From Limnohabitans sp. Rim8 (GTDB lineage: Bacteria > Pseudomonadota > Gammaproteobacteria > Burkholderiales > Burkholderiaceae_C): a stretch of DNA of 64,000 nucleotides. Below are positions 50,534 through 60,651 of this stretch, piece after piece; the stretch's first letter is position 1, and every line of letters starts with the position of its first letter. Below the pieces are notes generated by a model that saw nothing but the letters and a program-made list of their open reading frames with translations, was not told the DNA's origin and did no database searches. The stretch spans positions 53,981 to 117,980 of the forward strand of contig NZ_CAMDLM010000009.1 in assembly GCF_945901735.1 (NCBI RefSeq). The letters run 5' to 3'. The position numbers and the translations under genes were made by a program.

Positions 50534-52327
50534 TCACGTCACATAAAACAAGACCCGCTTGATCAAAAGGCTGCGATTGAAGGGTTTCACCACGCATTCG
50601 TTCATGCCGGCAGCAAGGCAAAGGGCGAGCGCGTCTTTGTCCGCGTTGGCCGTCAAGGCGATGATGGGAGTTAAGCACTGAGGCGCAGGCAACTCGCTGC
50701 GGATTTTGCGGGTGGCGGCTTGGCCATCCATCTCGGGCATCAGAAGGTCCATCAAGACCACATCAAAGCCAGGGCCGTCCCGCACCGCTTCAAAGGCCTG
50801 CAGACCGTTGTCTACTTCAGTGATTTGGGCTTGCGTGAAGTGGTGGTGCAATTGCAATGCGGCGATTTGGCGGTTCAGCGGGTTGTCGTCTGCAATCAAG
50901 ATGCGCACCATTTGGTCGCAGTTTCCGGCTTCGTCTTGAGGCAAACTCCGGGCCGGGGCGCAGCTCAAAGCGCAGGGCAGGGTAACAGTGAAGGTGGTGC
51001 CGACATCCACCTGGCTTTCAAAGTCAATGCTGCCGCCCATGGCCTCGACCAGCCCCCGGGTGATGGACAGGCCCAGGCCGTTGCCGCCAAAGCGCCGAGC
51101 GATTGAACTGTCGGCTTGTGAAAAGCTCCCAAAAACCCGGGAATGTAATTCGGGGGCGATACCGATGCCAGTGTCACGCACCGAGATTTTCAGAACGCAG
51201 CGGTGTTGCGGGTCTTCGGGTGCCGGTTCTGCGGCGCAATGCATGTTGATCTCGCCTTTGGCGGTGAATTTGATGGCATTGCCCAGCAAGTTGACCAAAA
51301 TTTGAGTTAAGCGATGGCTGTCGCCAACGACCCAATGGGGCAAGTTGGGCTCGGTGTGCAGTGTGTAGCGCAAGGGTTTGCTTTGTGCCCGCCGCCTGAG
51401 CAGTTGAAAGCTCATCTCCAGGGTGTCGTGCAGGTTGAAGGGCTCTTGCACCACCTGCAAGCGACCGGCTTGCATTTGCGCATGGTCCAACAAGTCGTTG
51501 ATGACGGTCAGCAGATGCTCGCCAGATTTTTGAATGTCCCCGGCCTTCGAGTGTATGTCGTCATCGAGCCGCTTGTCTTGCTGGATCAAATCGGCCAAGC
51601 CTAAAATGGCATTCATGGGGGTGCGCAGCTCGTGGCTGACTGAGGCCACAAACTGGTCTTTTTGATTCTGGCTATTTTGCAGGTTTTTGGTCAATTGCCT
51701 CAGTTTTCGCCGTTGTTGTTGTGCGTACTGGAGTCGCTCGTTGCGCACTTTGCCCAAGAGCAGCAACAAGACCAATTGCATGCCAAAAATCACGATGGCC
51801 ATCATGAAATGCCAATGGATCAGGTTGTTTGGCTTGATGGGCCAAGACATGTCTCCTCCCATCAATGCATAGCCATACAGGCCCACTATCAATAACCAGC
51901 CCACACCCAAACCGATCAAGCGCGCGCGTTGGGTGTAGGCCAGTATGGCCGGCAGTGTGGCCAATGCCAACCAACTGGTCGTGGCCGAATAAATGCCCCC
52001 TGTGATCCAAGTGATGTAAAACGCCTGAGCCAAGGTCAAGGCCTGCAAGGCCGTGATCAGCGGGCTGAGTCGCACGCCGGCCAGTCGCAAGCCTCCGAGC
52101 ACAAGCATGGCCAAGATACCGAGCAGATTGGTCAGCAACCCTTTAGTCAGATCCAATTGCCAGGACACCACCGCAAACGCTGCGAAGCCCAGGAGCAGGA
52201 TGAGCAAGAAGGAGAAAAAAAGCCACTCTCGCTCATGGTGCTGCGAGGAGCGGGGGCCGTGACGACCACGCAGGCGCTCTTTTAGTATTTTTAGATTTGA
52301 GTTAATGGTTGAGAATGAATATTTCAT
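50534..52327 (-). CDS. Membrane hybrid histidine kinase with C-terminal receiver domain
   Basis: This 597-residue protein has about six membrane helices (34-192). A short coiled coil (195-225) leads to a HisKA domain with phospho-acceptor His232 (SVSHELRTPMNAI). The HATPase domain has N-box NLLGNAIKF, G1 DTGIGIAP and G2 GGNGLGLSI. The receiver domain (about 475-597) has acidic residues IADD, phospho-acceptor Asp527 (VLMDLLMPEMDG) and Lys in VVKPF. No output or HPt domain is attached, so a partner is needed. Its signal is unknown. The first 20 codons are AT-rich. The start ATG lies next to a strong promoter, so translation may be leaderless. Confidence 0.92.
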   Translation of the reverse strand: MKYSFSTINSNLKILKERLRGRHGPRSSQHHEREWLFFSFLLILLLGFAAFAVVSWQLDLTKGLLTNLLGILAMLVLGGLRLAGVRLSPLITALQALTLAQAFYITWITGGIYSATTSWLALATLPAILAYTQRARLIGLGVGWLLIVGLYGYALMGGDMSWPIKPNNLIHWHFMMAIVIFGMQLVLLLLLGKVRNERLQYAQQQRRKLRQLTKNLQNSQNQKDQFVASVSHELRTPMNAILGLADLIQQDKRLDDDIHSKAGDIQKSGEHLLTVINDLLDHAQMQAGRLQVVQEPFNLHDTLEMSFQLLRRRAQSKPLRYTLHTEPNLPHWVVGDSHRLTQILVNLLGNAIKFTAKGEINMHCAAEPAPEDPQHRCVLKISVRDTGIGIAPELHSRVFGSFSQADSSIARRFGGNGLGLSITRGLVEAMGGSIDFESQVDVGTTFTVTLPCALSCAPARSLPQDEAGNCDQMVRILIADDNPLNRQIAALQLHHHFTQAQITEVDNGLQAFEAVRDGPGFDVVLMDLLMPEMDGQAATRKIRSELPAPQCLTPIIALTANADKDALALCLAAGMNECVVKPFNRSLLIKRVLFYVT

Positions 52328-52332
52328 TTTTA

Positions 52333-52361
52333 TTTATAACAAAGTATTACTTGTAAGACAA
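52333..52361 (-). promoter_or_regulatory. Sigma70-type promoter of the hybrid kinase gene
   Basis: On the minus strand TTGTCT (52361-52356), a 17-base spacer and TATAAA (52338-52333) form a good sigma70 promoter. The expected transcription start, about seven bases after the -10, falls on the kinase ATG at 52327. No upstream ribosome binding site is then included. Confidence 0.65.
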
Positions 52362-52452
52362 TTTTTTTACAGGAAATTACCGCTGACGGCGATGGCTGGG
52401 GTTTCGCTTGGTTATTGACGCCTTGCCAAGGGAGCCTATTTTTTGCAATGGT

Positions 52453-54378
52453 TCAGCTCAGAGCCTTGGCGATCGTGTGGCGCAGCACGGTGGTCTTGGG
52501 GCACAGCCCCTTGGGCAGCTCAAACCACTGGCGCACATCGTTTTCCACCCCCACACCGTGCATGAAGTTGTAGATGGCTTTTTTCAGGCCCTGGCCCAGC
52601 AGGTCGTGGTCCACGCCCGCAGGCATGGGGGTCGGGTCGACAAAGCCCACATCGTTTTTGGCAAAGGTGCCTTCCGGCAGGGGCAATAACGTGACGCCGT
52701 AGGCCTCGGGGTTTTGGCCTACGGGTGAGTGCACGGTGCACACAAATCGGTGGAAGAAACCGCTGTGGATGCAGCCGTTTTCAAACAGCTGGCGCACGTA
52801 CTCAAGGGCATCCACCGTGTCTTGCACGGTCTGCGTCGGAAAGCCGTACATCAGGTAGGCATGCACCATCACGCCCGCGTCGGCAAAGCCTTTGGTGACC
52901 TGCGCCACCTGTTCCACCGAAACGCCTTTTTTCATGAGCTGAAGCAAGCGGTCAGAGGCGACTTCGAGCCCGCCCGACATGGCAATACACCCGCTTTGGG
53001 CCAGCAAGTCGCACAACTCGGGTGTGAAGGTTTTCTCAAATCGGATGTTGCCCCACCACGAGATTTGCACGCCTCGGCGCAGCAGTTCTTCGGCCAGGGC
53101 CTTGAGCGCTTTGGGGGGCGCGGCTTCGTCCACAAAATGAAAACCGGTTTGGCCCGTTTCGGCCACGATCTGTTCGATGCGGTCCACCAGTGTGCTGGCC
53201 TGCGCGGTTTCGTAGCGGCTGATGTAGTCCAGGCTCACGTCGCAAAAGCTGCACTTCTTCCAGTAGCAACCGTGCGCCACGGTGAGTTTGTTCCAGCGCC
53301 CGTCGCTCCACAGCCGGTTCATGGGGTTGAGCATGTCCAGCAATGACAGGTATTGGTGCAGCGGCAAGCCATCCCAAGTGGCCGTGCCCACCTCTTCAAA
53401 CGGGATATCGGGCTCTTGCAGGTTGATGTACTGCACCAGGCCAGCGTCGTTGCGGATGAATGTGCGCTGCAGGCGCTGCACGCTGCGCTGGCCTTGCAGG
53501 TGTTCGATCAGGCTGAGCAGCGGGCGTTCGCCGCCGTCGAGCGTGACGAAATCCACATGATCGAACACGCGAGCGTCTTTCAGCTCGCGCAACTCGGTGT
53601 TCACAAAGCCGCCGCCCAGGCCAATGCGGATGGCCGGGTGCGCCTGCTTGATGCACTGGGCGATGCGAAAGGCCGCATACACCGAGCCGGGGAAGGGCAC
53701 CGAGAGCAAAACCAAGGTGGGCTGGTGCCGCTCAATGGCTTGCAGGGCCAGGCGCTCCAGCGTGGCATCGATCAAATTGGGCGGCTGGGCCAAAGCGTCG
53801 GCCAACGCGTTAAAGCTGGGCTGGCTGGCGGCCAAGCGCTCGGCGTAGCGCACAAATTCAAAGCCTTCGTCCACCGCATCGCGCAGCACATCGGCCAGGT
53901 CGTTCAAGCACAGCGTGGCCAGGTGCCGGGCGCGGTCGGTTTGCCCCAGGGCGCCAAAAGCCCAGCCAATCGGGTCGCCGGTGCCGTCGTCGTCATAGGC
54001 ATCGAGCGCGGCAAAGCGCGGCCCTTCGGGCAAAAAGCCGCGGCCTGCGATGCGGTGGCTCAGGGTGCTGTCGCGGCCTTGCAAGAAGGCAATCACCGGG
54101 TCGATGCTGATGGCGTAATCGTGGAAGTGGTCGAGGAAAAAATTCACCGGGCCCGAGCGATCTTCAACCGGCAAGGCCAGGGCGGCGTCGCGCAGGTCGG
54201 TCAGCCCTTTTTTGTTCAGCAAAGCCAGCACTGTGGCCAGCGCCAGGTCTTCTTGCACCGCATCGAAACCCCGCGAACGCAAAAAACCCGTCAGGTAGGC
54301 TGTGGACGGGTAGGGCGTGTTGAGCTGCGTCATCGGCGGGATGAGGCTCAGGACTTTGAACGGGGCGGGGCTGGGCAT
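52453..54378 (-). CDS. B12-binding-type radical SAM protein of unknown function
   Basis: This is a 641-residue protein. The N-terminal part resembles a B12-binding domain of radical SAM enzymes (LSLIPPMTQLNTPYPSTAYL, then IRIGLGGGFVNTELRELKD and DGGERPLLSLIEHL). The radical SAM core follows with CYWKKCSFCDVSLDYI (CxxxCxxC) and SGGLEVASDRLLQLMKKGVS. Without a characterised close relative I cannot name the reaction. ATG 54378 fits the family N-terminus; the frame extends 31 codons further up. It is divergent from the J-domain-like gene. Confidence 0.87.
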   Translation of the reverse strand: MPSPAPFKVLSLIPPMTQLNTPYPSTAYLTGFLRSRGFDAVQEDLALATVLALLNKKGLTDLRDAALALPVEDRSGPVNFFLDHFHDYAISIDPVIAFLQGRDSTLSHRIAGRGFLPEGPRFAALDAYDDDGTGDPIGWAFGALGQTDRARHLATLCLNDLADVLRDAVDEGFEFVRYAERLAASQPSFNALADALAQPPNLIDATLERLALQAIERHQPTLVLLSVPFPGSVYAAFRIAQCIKQAHPAIRIGLGGGFVNTELRELKDARVFDHVDFVTLDGGERPLLSLIEHLQGQRSVQRLQRTFIRNDAGLVQYINLQEPDIPFEEVGTATWDGLPLHQYLSLLDMLNPMNRLWSDGRWNKLTVAHGCYWKKCSFCDVSLDYISRYETAQASTLVDRIEQIVAETGQTGFHFVDEAAPPKALKALAEELLRRGVQISWWGNIRFEKTFTPELCDLLAQSGCIAMSGGLEVASDRLLQLMKKGVSVEQVAQVTKGFADAGVMVHAYLMYGFPTQTVQDTVDALEYVRQLFENGCIHSGFFHRFVCTVHSPVGQNPEAYGVTLLPLPEGTFAKNDVGFVDPTPMPAGVDHDLLGQGLKKAIYNFMHGVGVENDVRQWFELPKGLCPKTTVLRHTIAKALS

Positions 54379-54542
54379 GCTGGGGTGTTTTCGAATCGGT
54401 GCGTGATTATCAACGGGCAGAGCCACCCCGGCATTCGGCCCTGGGGACGGCCCACATGGCCGCGTTAACATCCAACAGGCCTTCCATCAGGCCCATACGC
54501 AACCGCCCGATTGATTTCTTTCAGAGAACGCCCTTGTCCGAA

Positions 54543-55694
54543 ATGCCCCTTCATGCTGCACCATCCTTGTCGACCTTGATGGTGCAAGCCTCGGCGCAAG
54601 AAAAACTGAGCCCCGCACAACAGCGCTTCAACGACTTGCTGGGCCAGATCGAGCGGCTTTCGGGGCAGATCCAGCGACTGCAGGCATGGTCTGACAAGCA
54701 CCGTTATGCGCACATTCAGGCCCTGCGCGCGTCGGTGCAGCTGTCGCAGGCGCAACGCAAAAGTTTGTTGCTCTTTGTGCATGAACGCCTGCAAAGCTCA
54801 GACTTCACCGATCGGCAGCAGCGCATGGCCCGGGGACTGGTGCGGGGTTTGATGGCGCATTTGGCCGCCACCCACGACCCAGAGGTTCAGGCCCTGGTTG
54901 AGATTTATGTGAGCGAAGAAGACGAGCAAGAAGCCGCAGATGATCAGGCCGAGGCCGCGCAGCGTTTGCGTGAGCGGATCGAAGAAGCCTTGGGTCAACC
55001 CCTGGAAAAACCCAGCCAGTACCAGACACCCGAAGAGATGATGGCTGCGGGCATGCGCCAGTGGCAACGCCAGCAGCAAGCCGACGAAGAACGAAAGAAC
55101 ACCAAGCGCGCAGCCCGCAAAGCCCAAAAACAAGCGCAAAAGAAAAGCGCTGCGGCCGAAAAAGGCGAAGTGCCCGCGGCGCTGATGCGCGAGTTGGACG
55201 CCAAAAGCGCCATCCGCACCATCTTTCGGCAACTGGCCAGTGCCTTGCACCCCGACCGTGAACCGGATGAACTAGAACGCCTGCGCAAAACCGCGCTGAT
55301 GAGCGAGGTCAACGCCGCTTATGAAAAAAACGACCTGACCACTTTGTTGCGCCTGCAAATGCAGGTGACGCAGATCAACCCCAAAAACAAGGCAGGCACG
55401 GCACGCATGGCCGACGACAAACTGATCGCCATGTCCTTGCTGCTCAAGGAGCAAGTGGCTGCGCTCGAAGACGATCTGGAGCAGCTGGAAAGCCGCTTGA
55501 GCCGCGAGCTGTGCGTGCCGGTGCGCGCCAGTGTCGACGAGGCCGCGCTGAGCCAGTCACTGCAGCGCATCCAGGCCGACCAGCGGCACAGTGCCGACAG
55601 CCTGGCCGCCGATTTACGCCGCATTCAGAACGAGGCTGAACTCAAGCGTTGGCTCAAAGAGCAGTGGCAGCTGGCTAAAGCCACTTCTGCATGA
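54543..55694 (+). CDS. J-domain-like coiled-coil protein
   Basis: This 383-residue protein is mostly charged helix. A coiled coil lies near 15-70, and a basic Lys/Ala/Gln-rich stretch near 190-235. A degenerate J-domain follows (about 255-305) with IRTIFRQLASALHPDREPDE, including the HPD motif, and then LMSEVNAAYEKNDLTTLLRL. A second coiled coil ends the chain. The HPD motif implies interaction with an Hsp70. ATG 54543 is used; TTG 54534 is also possible. The last 20 bases overlap the convergent acetyltransferase gene. Role unknown. Confidence 0.82.
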   Translation: MPLHAAPSLSTLMVQASAQEKLSPAQQRFNDLLGQIERLSGQIQRLQAWSDKHRYAHIQALRASVQLSQAQRKSLLLFVHERLQSSDFTDRQQRMARGLVRGLMAHLAATHDPEVQALVEIYVSEEDEQEAADDQAEAAQRLRERIEEALGQPLEKPSQYQTPEEMMAAGMRQWQRQQQADEERKNTKRAARKAQKQAQKKSAAAEKGEVPAALMRELDAKSAIRTIFRQLASALHPDREPDELERLRKTALMSEVNAAYEKNDLTTLLRLQMQVTQINPKNKAGTARMADDKLIAMSLLLKEQVAALEDDLEQLESRLSRELCVPVRASVDEAALSQSLQRIQADQRHSADSLAADLRRIQNEAELKRWLKEQWQLAKATSA

Positions 55695-56157
55695 AGCTGG
55701 CTTGGCCTGCTGCGGGGTCGAGCGCGTAGGGCTCAAAGCCAAATCCCAAATAACTTTTTAAGGCCCGCGAGTTGCCCGTCAGCACTTCCAAGGTCAGCTT
55801 GCAGCAACCGCGGTCCTTGGCGTGCTGCTCGGCAGCTGCCAACAAAGCCTGACCGACACCCCCACCCCGGTGACACGGCAGCACGGCGATGTCGTGGATA
55901 TTCATCAAAGGCCGTGCCTTGAAGGTGGAATAGCCCTCGATGCAGTTGACCAAGCCCACCGGCGCATCGCCCAACCAGGCGATGAAGCTGGCCGCATCGC
56001 TGCGCGCGGCCAGGTCATCGCACAAGCGCGCTTTCACATCCTGCGCCAGCGCCTCGCCCCCGCCCATCGGGTCTTGGGCATAGGCGTCCAGCAGCACCAC
56101 CAAGGCTTGGCGGTGCGCGGGGTTTTGGTAGTCAACGGGCAGGATGTGAAGTGTCAT
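55675..56157 (-). CDS. GNAT family N-acetyltransferase
   Basis: This 160-residue protein has the acetyl-CoA-binding motif A in LPCHRGGGVGQALLAAAEQHA, preceded by NIHDIAVLP. A C-terminal LGFGFEPYAL strand also fits the GNAT fold. The acceptor is unknown. Its ATG lies two bases after the dadA-like stop, so the two are co-transcribed and it is probably also under the upstream glycine riboswitch. Confidence 0.88.
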   Translation of the reverse strand: MTLHILPVDYQNPAHRQALVVLLDAYAQDPMGGGEALAQDVKARLCDDLAARSDAASFIAWLGDAPVGLVNCIEGYSTFKARPLMNIHDIAVLPCHRGGGVGQALLAAAEQHAKDRGCCKLTLEVLTGNSRALKSYLGFGFEPYALDPAAGQASFMQKWL

Positions 56158-56159
56158 GG

Positions 56160-57419
56160 TCAAGCGGTGGCGGGGGTCATCAAGGAGCGCACATTGTCCT
56201 GCATAGCGGCCATCACATGGCCAGCCAGTTGGTGTGCCGTGATGGCGCTCAGCGTCCAACCCAGGTGCCCGTGGCCGGTGTTGTAAAAAACGTTGGCTTT
56301 TTTGCCCGCACCCACGCGCGGCAGCATGTTGGGCATCATGGGGCGCAGGCCCGCCCAAGGCTCCACCCGACGGGTGTCAACGCCCGGGAAGCATTGGTTG
56401 ACCCAGTTGACCAGCGGCTGGATGCGGTCGGCTCGGATGTCGAGGTCGATGCCGTTGAACTCGGCGGTGCCCGCGACGCGGAAACGGTCATCGCCCAAGC
56501 GGCTGGTGACCAGCTTGGTCTCGTCGTCCAACAGGCTGACCTCTGGTGCGGCGGCCTGGCTGGCGGCATCGTGAAGGCCCACAGTGATCGAGTAGCCTTT
56601 GACGGGGTAAATGTTCAAGCGGTCGCCCAGTTGCGCGGCCAAGCCCCGGCCGTGCACGCCGGCACAGATCACGATGCCGTCAAAACTCAGGGTGTCGGTC
56701 TGGCCTTGGTGTTGCACCTGCACCGTGGCGGTCTGGCCGTTAGAAGCCACATTCAGCACCTGGTGCTCGGTCAGGATCTTCACGCCCAGACGCTCGCAAG
56801 CCTTGGCCAAGCCAAAGATGTATTTGTGGATGTCGCCGGTGGAATCGCTTTCGGTGAAATAGCCGCCGTAGTAATGGCCTTGCAGGGTGGGCTCGATGGC
56901 TTTCATTTCTTGGGGCGTCACGGCGCGGCGTGGCAGGCCGCCTTGGGCCAGCAGCTGGGAGACTTCGCCCGCGTGGTCAAAGCCCTTTTTGTCCCTGTAG
57001 ATGTGCAATATGCCTTTGGGTTTGTGGTCAAAGTCAATACCTTCAGCCTTGGCCCATGCAAAGTGGTGCTCGCGCGATGCAATGGCCAAACGGGCCGTGG
57101 CGATGGTGTTGTCTTTGTACCGGGGCATGGCAGTCACGAACTCGGCCATCCAGCTGAGCTTGTGCCAGGTGGGGGCGGGGTTCATCAGCAGGGGCGCGTC
57201 GCTTTGGAGCATCCACTTGATGCCTTTGATGATGGTGGACGGGTGGGTCCAGACTTCGGCGTTGGAGGCCGACAGCTGACCGCCGTTGGCATAAGACGTT
57301 TCCATGCCGGGGTAGCGGTTTTTCTCGATCAGGGTGACCTGGATGCCTTTTTGGGCCAGGGCGTAGGCGGAGGTGACGCCGGTGATGCCGCCGCCAATGA
57401 TGACCATGTGCTTTTTCAT
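56160..57419 (-). CDS. dadA: DadA-type D-amino-acid dehydrogenase under a glycine riboswitch
   Basis: This 419-residue FAD protein has the dinucleotide motif VIIGGGITGVTSAYALAQKG at the N-terminus. GMETSYANGGQLSASNAEVW is the DadA signature, and PVKGYSITVGL and WAGLRPMMPNMLPRVG follow. DadA oxidises D-amino acids to 2-oxo acids and passes electrons to the membrane chain. The tandem glycine riboswitch directly upstream suggests the physiological substrate may be glycine or a related amino acid. ATG 57419 is taken; a TTG six codons upstream is possible. It lies downstream of gcvP on the same strand. Confidence 0.88.
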   Translation of the reverse strand: MKKHMVIIGGGITGVTSAYALAQKGIQVTLIEKNRYPGMETSYANGGQLSASNAEVWTHPSTIIKGIKWMLQSDAPLLMNPAPTWHKLSWMAEFVTAMPRYKDNTIATARLAIASREHHFAWAKAEGIDFDHKPKGILHIYRDKKGFDHAGEVSQLLAQGGLPRRAVTPQEMKAIEPTLQGHYYGGYFTESDSTGDIHKYIFGLAKACERLGVKILTEHQVLNVASNGQTATVQVQHQGQTDTLSFDGIVICAGVHGRGLAAQLGDRLNIYPVKGYSITVGLHDAASQAAAPEVSLLDDETKLVTSRLGDDRFRVAGTAEFNGIDLDIRADRIQPLVNWVNQCFPGVDTRRVEPWAGLRPMMPNMLPRVGAGKKANVFYNTGHGHLGWTLSAITAHQLAGHVMAAMQDNVRSLMTPATA

Positions 57420-57486
57420 GGGGAGTTTTCTCTTCAAAACGTCTCAAACGTGAGGGCATGCTGCGCACCGGATGTGAGCGGCATGA

Positions 57487-57685
57487 CCCCCTCTGTTTGA
57501 AACCTGAGAGATTCACCTCGGATGAGGCTTGCTCCTGCGGTGGGCCCCGGTGACGAACCGGGGGCGCTCTTCAGAGTTTTTGACACGGAGGTGTCGACCA
57601 GCATCGGTCCTTTGGCCTGAGAGTTTCCGGGGTGGTTGCTCCTTCGGCGCTGCCTGCATTTGCAAACAGTCTCTCCCGATGCGGG
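57487..57685 (-). promoter_or_regulatory. Tandem glycine riboswitch upstream of dadA
   Basis: Read on the minus strand, the 305-base gap between gcvP and dadA holds two glycine aptamers. The first begins near 57677 with GGGAGAGAC, then GCCGAAGGAGCAA and ACTCTCAGGCCAAAGGACCG. The second begins near 57578 with CTCTGAAGAGCG, then ACCGCAGGAGCAAGCC and AATCTCTCAGGTTTCAAAC, ending in AGAGGGGG. These are the conserved aptamer cores. Glycine binding would switch dadA and the acetyltransferase on. No strong promoter is visible in the 40 bases after gcvP, so it may be read from gcv transcripts. Confidence 0.9.
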
Positions 57686-57724
57686 AATTCGATTTTGAAG
57701 TGTGGGTCTTCCTTTGCCCGTGTA

Positions 57725-60631
57725 TCAGGCGTAGTCGCTCAGCGGAATGCAGCTGCAAAACAGGTTGCGGTCGCCATACACGTTGTCCACCCGGCCCACT
57801 TGGGGCCAGTATTTCACGCTGCCGGGCAGGCGCTGAGCTTGGGACGCGCCGACTTCTCGGCTGTAAGGTCGACCCCATTCGCTGCCCAGCAGGCTGTCTG
57901 CGGTGTGCGGTGCATGTTTCAGTGGGTTGTTGTCTTGCGGCCAAGTGCCGTTTTCCACCAAGCGAATTTCTTCGCGGATGGCGATCATCGCGTCAATGAA
58001 GCGGTCCAGCTCTTGCAGGGTTTCGCTCTCGGTGGGCTCGACCATCAAGGTGTTGACCACCGGGAAGCTCAGGGTGGGGGCGTGAAAGCCGTAGTCCATC
58101 AGGCGTTTGGCCACGTCTTCGGCCATCACGCCGCTGGTTTCCTTGAGGCCTCGTAAATCCAGAATGCATTCGTGCGCCACATGGCCGTTGTCACTGGCGT
58201 ACAGCGTGGGGTAGTGGGGTGCCAATCGCTTGCTGATGTAGTTGGCCGCCAAAATCGCCGCTTCGGTGGCGTGCTTGAGGCCCTCGGCACCCATCATGCG
58301 GCAGTACATCCAGCTGATGGGCAGCACAGCGGCGTTGCCCAAGGGCGCGGCACTGACAGCGCCCACACCGTTTACCGGCACGCCGCCTGTGGCGTGGCCC
58401 GGCAAATAGGGCACCAGGTCTTCTACCACGCACACCGGGCCGACGCCGGGGCCGCCACCGCCGTGCGGGATGCAAAAGGTTTTGTGCAGGTTCAGGTGGC
58501 TTACGTCGCCGCCAAACTCGCCCGGCGCGGCCACGCCCACCAGGGCGTTCATGTTGGCGCCGTCCACATACACACGACCGCCGTGCTGGTGTACCAGCTC
58601 GCACAGGGCTTTGACTTGGGTCTCGAACACGCCGTGTGTGCTGGGGTAGGTGATCATCACGGCGGCCAGGTTGGCGCTGTGCTGCTCGCACTTGGCCTGC
58701 AGGTCGGTCATGTCCACGTTGCCGTTGGCGTCGCACTGGGTCACCACCACCTGCATGCCCACCATCTGGGCGCTGGCCGGGTTGGTGCCGTGGGCGCTGG
58801 ACGGGATCAGGCAGATGTTGCGGTGGCCTTGGCCCTGGGCGCGGTGGTAGGCCTGAATCACCAAAAGGCCTGCGTATTCGCCCTGGCTGCCCGCATTGGG
58901 CTGCAGGCTGATGCCTTTGTAGCCGGTGGCTTGGCACAGCCAGTTGCGCAGCTGCTGGTCCAGCAGCTGGTAGCCCGCCAACTGGTCGGCCGGAGCAAAG
59001 GGGTGCACATTGGCAAACTCAGGCCAAGTGATGGGGATCATTTCGCTGGTGGCGTTGAGCTTCATGGTGCAGCTGCCCAGTGGGATCATGCTGCGGTCGA
59101 GCGCCAGATCTTTGTCGGACAGCTGGCGGATGTATCGCAGCATGCCGGTCTCGGAGTGGTAGCGGTTGAACACCGGGTGCGTGAGGAAGGCACTGGTGCG
59201 GCGCATCGATTCGGGGATCAGGAGCTCTATGCCTTTTTCGAACGACTCGAAATTGGGCAGTGCCTGAGCTTGGTTGGCTGACTCGCTGGCGAACACTTGC
59301 CACAGGGCAGCGATGTCCTCACGCGTGGTGGTCTCGTCCAGAGAGATGGAAACGCTTTTGTCACAAGCCTTGCGCAAGTTGATGCCAGCGTGCAGGGCGC
59401 GTGCGATGAGCGAGGCCGAGGACTCGCCGATGGCAATCCACACGGTGTCAAAAGCGGTTTCTTTGCGCAACTTGAAGCCGAGGCTCTGCAGGCCTTGCGC
59501 GAAGACGGCGGTGTAGCTTGCCACGCGGCGGGCAATGCGCTTCAAGCCGTCGGGGCCGTGGTACACGGCGTACATGCTGGCGACCACGGCTGGGAGCACC
59601 TGCGCGGTGCAAATGTTGCTGGTGGCTTTTTCGCGGCGGATGTGTTGCTCGCGTGTTTGCAGCGCCAGGCGGTAGGCGGGTTTGCCGTGCACGTCCACGC
59701 TCACACCCACCAGACGGCCAGGCAAAGAGCGTTTGTATTCGTCGCGGCAGGCCATGTAGGCGGCGTGCGGGCCACCGGCGCCCATGGGCATGCCAAAGCG
59801 CTGCGTGGTGCCCACCACGATGTCGGCGCCCATTTCGCCTGGAGCCTTGAGCAGGGTGAGGGCCAGCAGGTCCGCGGCCACGATGAAGGCGGCAGATTGC
59901 GCATGGCTTTGCGCGGCATAGCCGCTCAGGTCTTCCACCAGCCCGGTGCTGCAGGGGTATTGCACCAGGGATGCGAAGTGTTCGGCGTTCAGCGCAGCGG
60001 TGAAGGCATCGGCACTTTGCGGCACCAGCACCTCAATGCCCAGCGGTTGGGCGCGCGTCTGGATCACCTCGATGGTTTGCGGGTGGCAGGCGCGCGAGAC
60101 CACGAAGACTTTGCTTTTGCTTTTGACCGTGCGCATCGCCAAGGTCATGGCCTCGGCGGCTGCGGTGGCTTCGTCCAGCATGGAGGCGTTGGCAATGTCC
60201 ATCGCCGTCAGGTCGGTCACCATGGTCTGGAAGTTCACCAGCGCTTCCATGCGGCCTTGGCTGATCTCGGCCTGGTAAGGGGTGTAAGCGGTGTACCAAG
60301 CGGGGTTTTCCAGGATGTTGCGCAGGATCACCCCCGGTGTGTGCGTGCCGTAATAGCCTTGGCCGATGTGGCTTTTGAGCAAGCGGTTTTTTTGCGCGAG
60401 GGCTTTGAGTTCTGCCAGAGCGGCCGCTTCGGTGAGTGGTGCAGGCAAGACCATGTCTTGGGCGCGCGCGATGCTGCGCGGCACGATGGATTCGATCAAG
60501 GACCGGCGTGATGCCTCACCGATCACGCCCAGCATGTGCTGTTCGTCTGCACCGCTGATGCCGATGTGGCGGGCAATGAATTCTGACGGGTTTTCGAGCT
60601 CGGCCAAGGGCTTGAGGGTGGACATCAGCAT
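57725..60631 (-). CDS. gcvP: Glycine dehydrogenase (decarboxylating), P-protein
   Basis: This 968-residue full-length homodimeric-type P-protein decarboxylates glycine with PLP and passes the aminomethyl group to GcvH. The N-terminal half has [20 protein letters not shown] and [20 protein letters not shown]. The C-terminal half has the PLP lysine in [20 protein letters not shown], with [12 protein letters not shown] before it. ATG 60631 has CCGGAG 6 bases upstream; a second ATG two codons in is possible. It follows gcvH by 20 bases. Confidence 0.97.
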   Translation of the reverse strand: MLMSTLKPLAELENPSEFIARHIGISGADEQHMLGVIGEASRRSLIESIVPRSIARAQDMVLPAPLTEAAALAELKALAQKNRLLKSHIGQGYYGTHTPGVILRNILENPAWYTAYTPYQAEISQGRMEALVNFQTMVTDLTAMDIANASMLDEATAAAEAMTLAMRTVKSKSKVFVVSRACHPQTIEVIQTRAQPLGIEVLVPQSADAFTAALNAEHFASLVQYPCSTGLVEDLSGYAAQSHAQSAAFIVAADLLALTLLKAPGEMGADIVVGTTQRFGMPMGAGGPHAAYMACRDEYKRSLPGRLVGVSVDVHGKPAYRLALQTREQHIRREKATSNICTAQVLPAVVASMYAVYHGPDGLKRIARRVASYTAVFAQGLQSLGFKLRKETAFDTVWIAIGESSASLIARALHAGINLRKACDKSVSISLDETTTREDIAALWQVFASESANQAQALPNFESFEKGIELLIPESMRRTSAFLTHPVFNRYHSETGMLRYIRQLSDKDLALDRSMIPLGSCTMKLNATSEMIPITWPEFANVHPFAPADQLAGYQLLDQQLRNWLCQATGYKGISLQPNAGSQGEYAGLLVIQAYHRAQGQGHRNICLIPSSAHGTNPASAQMVGMQVVVTQCDANGNVDMTDLQAKCEQHSANLAAVMITYPSTHGVFETQVKALCELVHQHGGRVYVDGANMNALVGVAAPGEFGGDVSHLNLHKTFCIPHGGGGPGVGPVCVVEDLVPYLPGHATGGVPVNGVGAVSAAPLGNAAVLPISWMYCRMMGAEGLKHATEAAILAANYISKRLAPHYPTLYASDNGHVAHECILDLRGLKETSGVMAEDVAKRLMDYGFHAPTLSFPVVNTLMVEPTESETLQELDRFIDAMIAIREEIRLVENGTWPQDNNPLKHAPHTADSLLGSEWGRPYSREVGASQAQRLPGSVKYWPQVGRVDNVYGDRNLFCSCIPLSDYA

Positions 60632-60651
60632 GTGTGGCTCCGGTTAATCGT

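Noticed and set aside
58172..59281. A long plus-strand frame inside gcvP
   Set aside because: gcvP is complete on the minus strand; the plus frame is a Gly/Ala/His/Val-rich shadow.
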